Below are positions 34,807 through 43,014 of a stretch of 64,000 bases of DNA, in pieces. Under the pieces are notes generated by a model that was given only the letters and a program-made list of their open reading frames with translations, was not told the origin of the DNA and searched no databases. How positions within the stretch are numbered: the first letter of the stretch is position 1; every line of letters starts with the position of its first letter. This DNA comes from JARRKU01 sp050288425 (lineage in GTDB: Bacteria; Desulfobacterota; Desulfobacteria; Desulfobacterales; Desulfosarcinaceae), in the NCBI GenBank assembly GCA_050288425.1, contig JBNKDU010000147.1, positions 8,542-72,541 on the forward strand, in the 5' to 3' direction. The translations under genes were made by a program, and so were the position numbers.

Positions 34807-34822
34807 GCGTGACCCGTCACGC
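34807..34822. promoter_or_regulatory. Palindrome upstream of uvrB, possible operator
   Basis: GCGTGAC-CC-GTCACGC is a perfect 7+7 dyad 21 bases before the uvrB start. A second hairpin-forming pair (TGGCGGTG/CACCGCCA, 34835-34842 with 34855-34862) follows, with GTCACG repeated in its loop. The dyad could bind a repressor, for instance of the SOS type, but it does not match a LexA box I know. Confidence 0.35.
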
Positions 34823-34912
34823 GATCAATTACAATGGCGGTGTCACGTTGTCCCCACCGCCAAAGAAAAATTAAGGTACTTCGGCTGAATTGCAAACCAG
34901 GCCCGGCCCGGA

Positions 34913-35386
34913 CTAGATCGATTCGATCAACACGGCGCAGTGCGCCGCCATCCCCTCGCCACGGCCCACGACTCCCAACCCTTCGGTAGTGGTCGCCTTG
35001 ATGTTGATCCGATCGACCGTAACATCGAGGGCCTTCGCCAGGTTTTGTTCCATCTCCCTGCGGAACGGTTGCAGTTTGGGCGCCTGGGCCAGAATCGTCG
35101 CATCCATGTTCTCCAGGCGAAACCCATGGCGGAGCACCATGGTATGGCATCGTTCGAGAAGTTCGATGCTGTAGATGTCCCGAAACGCATCGTCATTGTC
35201 AGGAAAATGGCATCCCAGGTCACCCAAGCCGGCGGCACCCAGCAAGGCGTCGCAGGCTGCGTGGACCAGCACGTCGGCATCGGAATGACCGAACAAACCC
35301 TTTTCAAACGGAATGGTCACGCCTCCCAGGATCAGGCGGCGTCCCGACTGCAGACGATGAACATCATAGCCAAAACCGATTCGCAT
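34913..35386 (-). CDS. ispF: IspF, 2-C-methyl-D-erythritol 2,4-cyclodiphosphate synthase
   Basis: IspF closes the cyclodiphosphate ring in the MEP isoprenoid pathway. This 157-residue protein has the zinc ligands in GYDVHRL (Asp8, His10) and His42-region motif FGHSDADVLVHAACDALLGA, plus IKATTTEGLG and GRGEGMAAHCAVLI. Length and motifs are standard. It is 31 bases downstream of the cyclase gene and 126 bases upstream of uvrB on the same strand. ispD is not fused or adjacent. Confidence 0.95.
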   Translation of the reverse strand: MRIGFGYDVHRLQSGRRLILGGVTIPFEKGLFGHSDADVLVHAACDALLGAAGLGDLGCHFPDNDDAFRDIYSIELLERCHTMVLRHGFRLENMDATILAQAPKLQPFRREMEQNLAKALDVTVDRINIKATTTEGLGVVGRGEGMAAHCAVLIESI

Positions 35387-35417
35387 ATGACAATTCCCCT
35401 TGGGGTTATGCCGAAGG

Positions 35418-36359
35418 TCAGATCAACGTCTTTTTGCCCCGCACGGTGAAGGCTTTGATATCGTACGGTTGGCCCTTGGCATTGACTGGCTGACGAGGCT
35501 TGGTGCGGAACTCGTTGCGTACAATAAAATGAGTATACTCCGAGATGATGATCTCTCCGGGTTTCGCCGCCGCGCAAAGCCGTGAGGCAATGTTGACCGT
35601 ATCGCCGATAACCGAATAGCTCATGGTGCGATGCGATCCGATGTAGCCGGCCACTACCTCGCCGGTGTTGATACCGATGCCGATTTCGATGGGTGCCTCC
35701 CCCTTCGACATGCGGATGTAGTTGAATTCCTCCAGGGCCAGGTGGATATCCAACGCCGCCCTGACCGCGCGGTGGGGGTCGTCGGAATGAACGATCGGCG
35801 CCCCCCAGATCACCATGATCCCGTCGCCGATAAACTTGTCCACGGTGCCCTCATGGCGAAAGATGGTGTCCACCAGGATCTCGTAATAGTCGTTCAACAA
35901 CTGCAACACCTGCGAAGCCTCGTTGTCCGCGCTAAGTTTGGTAAAACCGCGTATATCGACGAACATGACCGTGGCCGTGCGCTTTTTGCCGCCTTTTTCC
36001 ACCGTAAGCTGACCGTTGACCACCATCTCGGCCAGGTCCGGAGAGAGGAGTCGACTGAATTTCTCGCGGGTGGCGGCATCCCGTTCCATCTTCTCGGCGG
36101 CCGCCTTGCGCTCGTTGATGGTGAACTGGGCATGGGAACCGAAAATGGCGAACATGCAGAGAACGATGATACGCCCCCAGATATTGTCCAATTCGATGCC
36201 CAAAACTTTTTCCAGAAAATGGTCATAGGATAGAAATAAGGACAGAAAGGAATCCAGCAGCCAATAGATCAACGCCAGACCGAACCCGATGAGAACCATG
36301 TGATCCGTGATGGCGGACATACCGGTCAAATTCTTGGATTTGGATGATCGTGTATCCAT
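35418..36359 (-). CDS. Membrane-bound class III adenylate cyclase
   Basis: This 313-residue protein has two N-terminal membrane helices (about 17-44 and 60-80), a short helical linker and a class III cyclase domain (about 125-310). Metal-binding Asp residues are in MFVDIRGFTKL and FIGDGIMVIWG. The purine-specifying Lys (VDKFIGD) and Asp (IGDTVNIASRL) are those of adenylate rather than guanylate cyclases, and the transition-state Asn and Arg are present in VNIASR. It should therefore make cAMP. The ATG at 36359 is preferred over an upstream TTG at 36392. It is divergent from the pilus locus and probably heads the ispF-uvrB-uvrC transcription unit. Confidence 0.88.
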   Translation of the reverse strand: MDTRSSKSKNLTGMSAITDHMVLIGFGLALIYWLLDSFLSLFLSYDHFLEKVLGIELDNIWGRIIVLCMFAIFGSHAQFTINERKAAAEKMERDAATREKFSRLLSPDLAEMVVNGQLTVEKGGKKRTATVMFVDIRGFTKLSADNEASQVLQLLNDYYEILVDTIFRHEGTVDKFIGDGIMVIWGAPIVHSDDPHRAVRAALDIHLALEEFNYIRMSKGEAPIEIGIGINTGEVVAGYIGSHRTMSYSVIGDTVNIASRLCAAAKPGEIIISEYTHFIVRNEFRTKPRQPVNAKGQPYDIKAFTVRGKKTLI

Positions 36360-36635
36360 AATACCCGCTTCGGATCGAAGCCTACGCGTCAAGCTGAGAA
36401 GTTCATGTCCCGGCCGATGGCTGCTGCAGATGCAGGACTTCGAACAATATCATCCCCCCAGTCTCCAATTCAAGCCGCTTCTTCCATGTCCTGCCGATAC
36501 CGCCCGGTGGTCTCCCGGGTCGATGGTCCGTTTTCGCGGTTGTCCGCCCGGAAGACCGAACCGGGTTATTATCAAAAATACCAGTATGTAAAGCACCCTC
36601 CGGGCCGCATTAGACCTTGACAAATCAAGGCCTTT

Positions 36636-38564
36636 ATGGCCACGATTAATGAAATCGATTGCCGTTCGATGAATTGTGACCCGTTGCCTGGTGCCGAGAG
36701 TAGGAGATCCGAGTTGGCCAAACACCATAACGACATCCGCTCCACTGAAAAGCTCCTGGATATCATACGAGACAAGGACAGTACCTCCCCTCCCCCGGCA
36801 TCGACCGAATCCGTGGCGGACAAGGTTGCCGGCCGGGGCACGTCGCTCGCAAAAAGAATATCGATCAAGCGCAAGATCGCCATCGGTGTGGATATCGGCC
36901 ATACCAACATCCGCCTGGCCAAAGTCCAACGGGCGGAAAAAAACAATCAAATAGTCGATTACCGCGATATCCCCTTTACGAAAACCATCTCGCTGAAAGA
37001 CCCGCATGTCAGAGAAACACTGAAGTCGGCCATGGTCGATTTCTGCGGTAAAGACTCCCATTGCGTGATCTGGGGCGCCATTCAATCGGCCAATGTGGAA
37101 ATCCGCTGTATCCATATCCCCAAGCTGCAGCGCAAGCAGATGGCCAACGCCATCTACTGGACCTTCACCAAAAAAGTGGCCTTGAATGAAAACCTGGAGA
37201 TGCTGGATTACGAGATCCTGGGCGACATAAACGTCGGTGGCATCAAAAAAACCGAAGTACTCACCTTCAAAGCGCCCAAAGAGGATGTGGCCGAATTCAA
37301 ATCCACCTTCCAGCAGATCGGATTTCCCCTGCAAGGCATCTCCATCGTTCCGTTCGCCATCCAGAACCTTTTTCGCACCCAGACCATCCCCACGCCGTCA
37401 GAGAATGTCTGCAGTCTGTTCGTCGGCCGGGACTGGTCCCGAATCGCGATTTACCACCAGGGAAATCTGGTCCTCTCCAGGGGGATCCGCGCCGGCATGC
37501 GTAGCATGATCGAAGCCATCGACCTCTCGTTGCGACACGGGATCAATGCGACAGCCAAGGCGAATGAAGATCAAGACACCACCGCCATCGATCCCCGGGC
37601 CCATCGGATATTCTTCGACTTCATCGATGCACACGATCGCAAATCGTCCGAATCTGCCGGTGCAAACAAGCCGAATCCTTCCCAGGTATTTCAAATGGTC
37701 CTGCCGGCCATGGAACGACTGGTACGCCAGGTGGAGCGAACCTTCGAACATTACGCCCTCAACTTCAACCGCGAAGGCGTCAGCCGCATCTACATCTCCG
37801 GCCAGGTCATCGCCAATTCCGTGATCGTCGACTACATCGGCAAGCAATTGGATCTGCCGGTTACGCCGATGAATCCATTCATCGACGAAACCGGATTCTC
37901 TTCCCGGGTCCGCATTCCCGAAACCCCTTCGGAACGCGAAGCCTATGTACCGGCCATCGGCCTGGCCCTGGCCGACAATGCCATGACGCCGAATTTTCTT
38001 TACACTCACAAAGACAAGGAAGCCGTGAACCATGTACGCCGCAACAACCTGTGGATATTGAGAATATGCGCAATGTTGCTATTCATCATGGTAATCGTGT
38101 TCTCCTGGCAGCAGAACAAACTGGACTCCAAACGCGAAGTGGTCGAAAAACTGGACAACAAATTGATTGCCTACTCTCCGCCCGCCGAAAAGGAGATTCT
38201 CCTGGCGTTGTTCTCCAAGACGAAAAACAAACGAAAATCCATTTCAGAGATCATTCAGCGTTATGCCCCCCTGGCCATGGTATCCGAATTGGCCAATATC
38301 ACGCCGGCCGGCATCCGACTATTGAGCATAGAGGCCGTGATGGGGAAGCCGAAGGCCCTGAATCAAAAGGCCGTCTCAAGCACCCTGGAGATTGAAGGAA
38401 TCGTCTTCGGCAACCCCGGGGACTTCGAGACCTCGTTGACAGGCTATCTGCTCAGCTTGAAAAATTCACCGCTTTTCCGCAAACCCAGCGTCAAGGAAAA
38501 GAAGATCGAATTCTACGATTACCAAGAGGTCATGCACTTTGTCGCGCGCCTGGAGGTAATATAA
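36636..38564 (+). CDS. mshI: MshI-like PilM-PilN fusion protein of the MSHA-type pilus
   Basis: This 642-residue protein opens with about 75 disordered residues. An actin-like PilM domain follows (about 78-465, starting IAIGVDIGHTNIRLAKV and ending GLALAD), then one membrane helix (about 471-490) and a PilN-like periplasmic domain (about 495-642). PilM and PilN are usually separate; here the cytoplasmic ring and its membrane tether are one chain. It is the first gene of the pilus assembly block and would link the ATPase/platform to the PilO/PilP-like proteins encoded next. The ATG at 36636 has AGG at short distance; a Met at codon 12 is an alternative. Confidence 0.8.
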   Translation: MATINEIDCRSMNCDPLPGAESRRSELAKHHNDIRSTEKLLDIIRDKDSTSPPPASTESVADKVAGRGTSLAKRISIKRKIAIGVDIGHTNIRLAKVQRAEKNNQIVDYRDIPFTKTISLKDPHVRETLKSAMVDFCGKDSHCVIWGAIQSANVEIRCIHIPKLQRKQMANAIYWTFTKKVALNENLEMLDYEILGDINVGGIKKTEVLTFKAPKEDVAEFKSTFQQIGFPLQGISIVPFAIQNLFRTQTIPTPSENVCSLFVGRDWSRIAIYHQGNLVLSRGIRAGMRSMIEAIDLSLRHGINATAKANEDQDTTAIDPRAHRIFFDFIDAHDRKSSESAGANKPNPSQVFQMVLPAMERLVRQVERTFEHYALNFNREGVSRIYISGQVIANSVIVDYIGKQLDLPVTPMNPFIDETGFSSRVRIPETPSEREAYVPAIGLALADNAMTPNFLYTHKDKEAVNHVRRNNLWILRICAMLLFIMVIVFSWQQNKLDSKREVVEKLDNKLIAYSPPAEKEILLALFSKTKNKRKSISEIIQRYAPLAMVSELANITPAGIRLLSIEAVMGKPKALNQKAVSSTLEIEGIVFGNPGDFETSLTGYLLSLKNSPLFRKPSVKEKKIEFYDYQEVMHFVARLEVI

Positions 38565-38619
38565 TGGTGCTCACCGACAGCTTGCAAACCATCGACACAA
38601 GAAGCGGACAGGGTGTACC

Positions 38620-39153
38620 ATGGCCAAGATAAGAATCCACTCGAGCAATATGACCTACTTGGCGATATGCCTATCGAGTCTGCTGGCTTTCTTCCTGGTG
38701 GGCATCTATCCCAGCGTATCTGCCCTTGAGGAAATGGACGCCGAAATCGAAATGTTGCGCCAGAAAGTCCAGACCCAGGAGCTGCTATTCCCGGTTTACC
38801 AGCGTTTGATCAAGGAAGTGGTCCGTAAGGTACCGTCCAGACTGGCTGTCCCGGAAAAGACCAAGATGCCGCCCAATGACCTGGTTCGTCTGAACGGATT
38901 GTTCAATCGGCTGGCCGGCGAAAGCAATGTGACCTTTTCCAGCGCCATCCCCGACGCCAGCAACTATCTGGAAGACAAGGGGTATCTCTCCATGAAGGTG
39001 GTTTTCATCGGAGATTTTTTCAATTTGCGGCGGCTCCTGCTGGGCATATGCCAATTGCCCTATCTGGAGTCCATCGATCAGATCCGAATCGAAACCCAGC
39101 AACAGCGAAGTCAGAAACGGATGAGTTTTCGATTGAGGGTCGCCCAGCAATAA
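38620..39153 (+). CDS. mshJ: MshJ/PilO-like inner-membrane pilus assembly protein
   Basis: This 177-residue protein has one N-terminal membrane helix (about 10-30: YLAICLSSLLAFFLVGIYP), a coiled coil (about 33-55) and a ferredoxin-like periplasmic domain, as in PilO/GspM. MKVVFIGDFFNLRRLLLGIC, near residue 125, is the PilO strand-helix signature. It should pair with the PilN half of the preceding protein. There is a 55-base gap after mshI and a 27-base gap before the next gene. Confidence 0.8.
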   Translation: MAKIRIHSSNMTYLAICLSSLLAFFLVGIYPSVSALEEMDAEIEMLRQKVQTQELLFPVYQRLIKEVVRKVPSRLAVPEKTKMPPNDLVRLNGLFNRLAGESNVTFSSAIPDASNYLEDKGYLSMKVVFIGDFFNLRRLLLGICQLPYLESIDQIRIETQQQRSQKRMSFRLRVAQQ

Positions 39154-39180
39154 CCGCAACCCAAGCACCCGTGGAAGCCT

Positions 39181-39702
39181 ATGACAACACGTGAAAAGAT
39201 CATCGTCGGAGTCATGTGTTTATCCATTGCCTATGGGGCCTACGATCTATTGGGATCGGGTGGTGGCAGAGCCAAGGCGCCGCCGTCCCAGGCCAACCCC
39301 ATGGATGAGTTGAAGCAATTCGTCATGGAGATCTCTCAGAAATTGGCTGGCGACAAACCTTCCGAAGACTATCAATATATGATAACCCAGGCAGGAGATC
39401 CCTGGCCCAAAGATCCCTTCCTCCTCTCTTCGGCCCTGCTTCGAAAAAGCAGGGCAGCTCAGGTTACTGTATCCGAGCCTCAACCGGCGGAACGGACACC
39501 CGATTTTATCTATACCGGCTACATGCAAATCGAAGGCACCCTTCTGGCAATCGTCAACGGCATCGAATACGCCAAGGGTGAGTCCCTGCGCGTCGAAGAT
39601 TATTATATTAAGGAAATTCACCCGAAACGAGTTGTAATCGGAAAGATAAACAGCCGGGAAACGATTCAGCTGCCCATTGCAGACGTCGATTCCGGAAATT
39701 GA
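39181..39702 (+). CDS. mshK: MshK/PilP-like pilus assembly protein
   Basis: This 173-residue protein has an N-terminal hydrophobic helix (about 6-25), a Pro/Ala-rich linker and a small C-terminal beta domain (about 105-170). DFIYTGYMQIEGTLLAIVNG and YYIKEIHPKRVVIGK match the PilP/GspC homology fold that touches the secretin. It precedes the secretin gene, as pilP/mshK do. Sequence similarity in this family is low, so position carries much of the assignment. Confidence 0.7.
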   Translation: MTTREKIIVGVMCLSIAYGAYDLLGSGGGRAKAPPSQANPMDELKQFVMEISQKLAGDKPSEDYQYMITQAGDPWPKDPFLLSSALLRKSRAAQVTVSEPQPAERTPDFIYTGYMQIEGTLLAIVNGIEYAKGESLRVEDYYIKEIHPKRVVIGKINSRETIQLPIADVDSGN

Positions 39703-39730
39703 AATTAAACTCACAGGTTGGAAATTGATC

Positions 39731-41284
39731 ATGATGCGCAAGAACCGCAGATGCTATCGAGGAGTGGGAATCGGGCTGGCAGTGGCCTTGATACTCGGAT
39801 GCGCCGGGCAACAAAATCCGGAATCCGATTCGTTCGAGCGCTGGCGCAAACTGGCCGAGGAGAGCCGTGGCTATTCTCCGGCACCCCGCCAGAGAACCAT
39901 GGATCTCCAACCCAAAAGAATCGAAACCATCGCTCCGGCGCAAGCCCGGCACATTCCTGTCCGGCCCTTGCCCGAACGCATCATCACCATGAAAATGAAT
40001 CAAACCGACGTGGCCGTCTTGCTCCGGGCCCTGGCACGTGCGGTCAATCTCAATATCATGATCAACGAGAGCGTAACCGGCAAAATCAGCATCAATGTCA
40101 AGGATGCCAAATGGAACCAGGTGTTCAACGGAATCCTCAACTCCCAGGGCCTGGCCTATGAATGGGAGGGGGATATCATCCGCATCGTCAGCATGGATGA
40201 CCGCAACCGGAACCTGCAGAGCCTGGAAGCCCAGGAAAAAATCCTGGCCAAAAAGCAGGAGATGGAGAGGCGGGCCCCGTTGGTCACCAAGATCATCCCC
40301 ATCGATTTCGCCAAGGCCGACGAATTGAAGGCCAATGTCGAGAAGCTTCTCAGCACCCGGCAATCCGGCGACACCATCGGCTTCGTGATGGTGGACACCC
40401 ACACCAACGCCCTGGTCGTGCAGGCGACCCCTACCGATATCGAACGCATCGTCGCGCTGATTACCGAGCTGGACCGCCCCACTCCCCAGATCCTGATCCA
40501 GGCCCACATCGTGGAGACCACCAGTCGCACGGCCCGCGAGTTGGGGGTCCAATGGGGCGGCCTCTATCAGGATGCGGGCAACCACTATTGGATCTCGCCG
40601 GATGCCACCGGCGCCATCGACAATGCCACCATCGGTACCGGGCTGAACCCACAAGCCGGAACGGCCATCAATTTTCCGGCCAACCTGGGAAATGCCACCC
40701 AGACCGGCACCGGACTGACCCTGGGATTCATCACCGAAGGAACTGACCGGATCCTCTCTTTTCAGCTTTCGGCCTTGGAGGAGGAAGGCAAGCTCAACAT
40801 CTTGTCGAGCCCATCCATCACCACCCTGGACAACCAGAAGGCCACCATCGAGAGCGGCAGCGAAATTCCAATCCAGCTAATCGAGAACAACTCTGTGGAA
40901 ATCCAATACAAATCCGCGGTTCTCAGCTTGGAAGTCACCCCCCACGTCATCCAGGACAACGCCTTGAAATTGGAGATTCTGACCACCAAGGACGACGTCG
41001 GTACCATCAGCGTGTCCAACGCCAATCCCACGATCCTGACCAAGAAGGCCTCCACCAACGTGATTCTTTTCGACGGCCAGACCACCGTCATCGGTGGGCT
41101 CAAGCAATCCACACTGCAGGATAACGAAGCCGGCGTGCCCCTGCTTTCCAAGATTCCCCTGCTGGGATATCTTTTCAAGAATGACAGCAAGCAGGATACA
41201 AAGGAAGAAATCTTGATTTTCATTACACCCCATATTCTCAAGACCCGACCATCCCAGGCGATAGCGCCGGAAGAGAAAAAATAA
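39731..41284 (+). CDS. mshL: MshL-like secretin, outer-membrane lipoprotein
   Basis: This 517-residue secretin forms the outer-membrane gate of the pilus. It begins with a lipoprotein signal (VALILGCAG lipobox). A linker leads to an N-terminal secretin/TonB short domain (RIITMKMNQTDVAVLLRAL, VTGKISINVKDAKWNQVF), an N1-type domain (FVMVDTHTNALVVQATPTDIERI) and the C-terminal secretin barrel (LSFQLSALEEEGKLNILSSP, TVIGGLKQSTLQDNEAGVPL). The start at 39731 or 39734 overlaps no other gene after the mshK stop. GspD/PilQ are the alternatives; the ExeA-like gene next door favours MshL. Confidence 0.88.
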   Translation: MMRKNRRCYRGVGIGLAVALILGCAGQQNPESDSFERWRKLAEESRGYSPAPRQRTMDLQPKRIETIAPAQARHIPVRPLPERIITMKMNQTDVAVLLRALARAVNLNIMINESVTGKISINVKDAKWNQVFNGILNSQGLAYEWEGDIIRIVSMDDRNRNLQSLEAQEKILAKKQEMERRAPLVTKIIPIDFAKADELKANVEKLLSTRQSGDTIGFVMVDTHTNALVVQATPTDIERIVALITELDRPTPQILIQAHIVETTSRTARELGVQWGGLYQDAGNHYWISPDATGAIDNATIGTGLNPQAGTAINFPANLGNATQTGTGLTLGFITEGTDRILSFQLSALEEEGKLNILSSPSITTLDNQKATIESGSEIPIQLIENNSVEIQYKSAVLSLEVTPHVIQDNALKLEILTTKDDVGTISVSNANPTILTKKASTNVILFDGQTTVIGGLKQSTLQDNEAGVPLLSKIPLLGYLFKNDSKQDTKEEILIFITPHILKTRPSQAIAPEEKK

Positions 41285-41290
41285 CGTCCC

Positions 41291-42991
41291 ATGGAATACT
41301 ACAAGCTTCTGCAACTCGATCGGGAACCGTTTTCCAATTCACCGGACCCCGATTATTTTTTTCAATCCCGGCAGCACCTGGGATGCATGCAGAAGCTGGA
41401 GCTGGCCCTGCGGCTCAAACGGGGGCTCAATGTGGTCATCGGCGACGTCGGCACGGGCAAGACCACCATCTGCCGCCAGCTTATCCGCAAGTTTTCCCGG
41501 GAGGGCGACTTCGAATGCCACCTGATCCTCGACCCCTCTTTCTCCTCCGGTCATGACTTTCTCGGGCACATTCACGACCTGTTCTGCGAAGACAAGGCCG
41601 GCTCCACCCGCGATGTCGCTCTGAAAGAGGGCATCAAACAGGCATTGTTCCGCAAGGGAGTGGAACAAAACCAGACCCTCGTGCTCCTCATCGACGAAGG
41701 CCAGAAGATTCCCGAGCCATGCCTGGAGATATTGAGAGAACTGCTCAACTACGAAACCAATACCTTCAAGCTGCTGCAGATCATAATTTTCGCCCAAATC
41801 GAATTTGAGGCAATGGTCGGAAAACACGCCAATTTCTGCGACCGGATCAACGTCTGGCACCATCTGTCGCCGATGGATTTCAAAGACACCCGCCGGATGG
41901 TTCGACATCGGCTAAAGCTTTCCAGTTCACTTCCCAGTCCGGCCAGGTTATTCACGCTGCCGGCCATGTGGGCGATCTACCGCGCCAGCCGGGGATATCC
42001 CCGCAAGATCATCCACCTGTGCCATCAGGGCATGCTGGCCATGATCATTCAAAACCGCACCCGGGCCGGCTGGTCATTGATCCGAAGCTGCAGAAAAAGG
42101 ATGGCGCCGAGCATGCGTCCTTTGCGCAAAGGCATCGTGGCCGGACTGCTGGTCTTCACCACGGTCCTGGCGGTATGGCTGTATCTTCCCAGAACCGGCG
42201 GCCGCACTGTTACTACGACCCAAACAAGCGCCTTCAAGATTACGCCGCCCATGGACGCCCTTGAGAATAAGCCGGAAGCGCTGCCGACCGCCGCCGCCCC
42301 GGAATCGCGGCCGTCAACGAAATTTGAATCGCTTCAAACGGCGGCCAATGCTTCCATCGAACCAGACCCTTCGCCCCTCGAAGAGAGTCCGGATCCGCAA
42401 ACATCGCCGATTCCGGCGGATATGACGCTCCATCCATCGCCGGAAACCGACCTCGACCCGATACAGTCTCTGACTGCAGAGATGCCAAAATCCCAGCCGC
42501 CCACGTCGCTGGGCAAGCTCATCGTCCGACCGGGGGATACCATGGTGGGCATGCTCAATCGGGTATACGGAACGTTTCGCAACCGGTATCTGGCCGCCGT
42601 CATCGAGATCAATCCCCAGATTGCCGACCCCAACCGCATCGATATCGGCCAGGTCATCGAATTCCCACCCCTGCCATTCGATACCAAACCGCTCGCCGGA
42701 TCCCGCCATTGGATCGTTCTGCAACAATTGGACACCTTGCCGACGGCCATGCAACGGGTGCAGGAAATCACCAGCAATATTCGCGTACCAATGCAATTGG
42801 TGCCTGCCTGGACTCCTGCAGATGGCCTGCAGTTTTTTCTGCAGGTCAAAGGATATTTTGCCCAACGCAGCGAGGCCTTGAACTATCTCGAGGCCCTCCC
42901 CCAGGATATCGCCGCCCATGGGTATGTCCGGTCGCAGTGGCCGCAGGAGGCAATTCTCTACGCGAACCCCTATGTCAGCGGAAACCATTAG
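41291..42991 (+). CDS. mshM: MshM/ExeA-like AAA ATPase with transmembrane helix and LysM domain
   Basis: This 566-residue protein has an N-terminal ExeA/GspA-type AAA domain with Walker A GDVGTGKTT (51-59) and Walker B VLLIDEGQK (Asp135, Glu136). One membrane helix lies at about 281-299, followed by a Pro-rich linker, a LysM peptidoglycan-binding module (about 412-460: VRPGDTMVGMLNRVYGTF) and a C-terminal SPOR-like region. ExeA relatives help place the secretin through the cell wall, which fits the LysM and the neighbouring secretin gene 6 bases upstream. In typical MSHA loci MshM is shorter; the LysM extension is reminiscent of GspA/GspB. Confidence 0.87.
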   Translation: MEYYKLLQLDREPFSNSPDPDYFFQSRQHLGCMQKLELALRLKRGLNVVIGDVGTGKTTICRQLIRKFSREGDFECHLILDPSFSSGHDFLGHIHDLFCEDKAGSTRDVALKEGIKQALFRKGVEQNQTLVLLIDEGQKIPEPCLEILRELLNYETNTFKLLQIIIFAQIEFEAMVGKHANFCDRINVWHHLSPMDFKDTRRMVRHRLKLSSSLPSPARLFTLPAMWAIYRASRGYPRKIIHLCHQGMLAMIIQNRTRAGWSLIRSCRKRMAPSMRPLRKGIVAGLLVFTTVLAVWLYLPRTGGRTVTTTQTSAFKITPPMDALENKPEALPTAAAPESRPSTKFESLQTAANASIEPDPSPLEESPDPQTSPIPADMTLHPSPETDLDPIQSLTAEMPKSQPPTSLGKLIVRPGDTMVGMLNRVYGTFRNRYLAAVIEINPQIADPNRIDIGQVIEFPPLPFDTKPLAGSRHWIVLQQLDTLPTAMQRVQEITSNIRVPMQLVPAWTPADGLQFFLQVKGYFAQRSEALNYLEALPQDIAAHGYVRSQWPQEAILYANPYVSGNH

Positions 42992-43014
42992 ATGTCGCTT
43001 GTCGAGGTGCCAAA

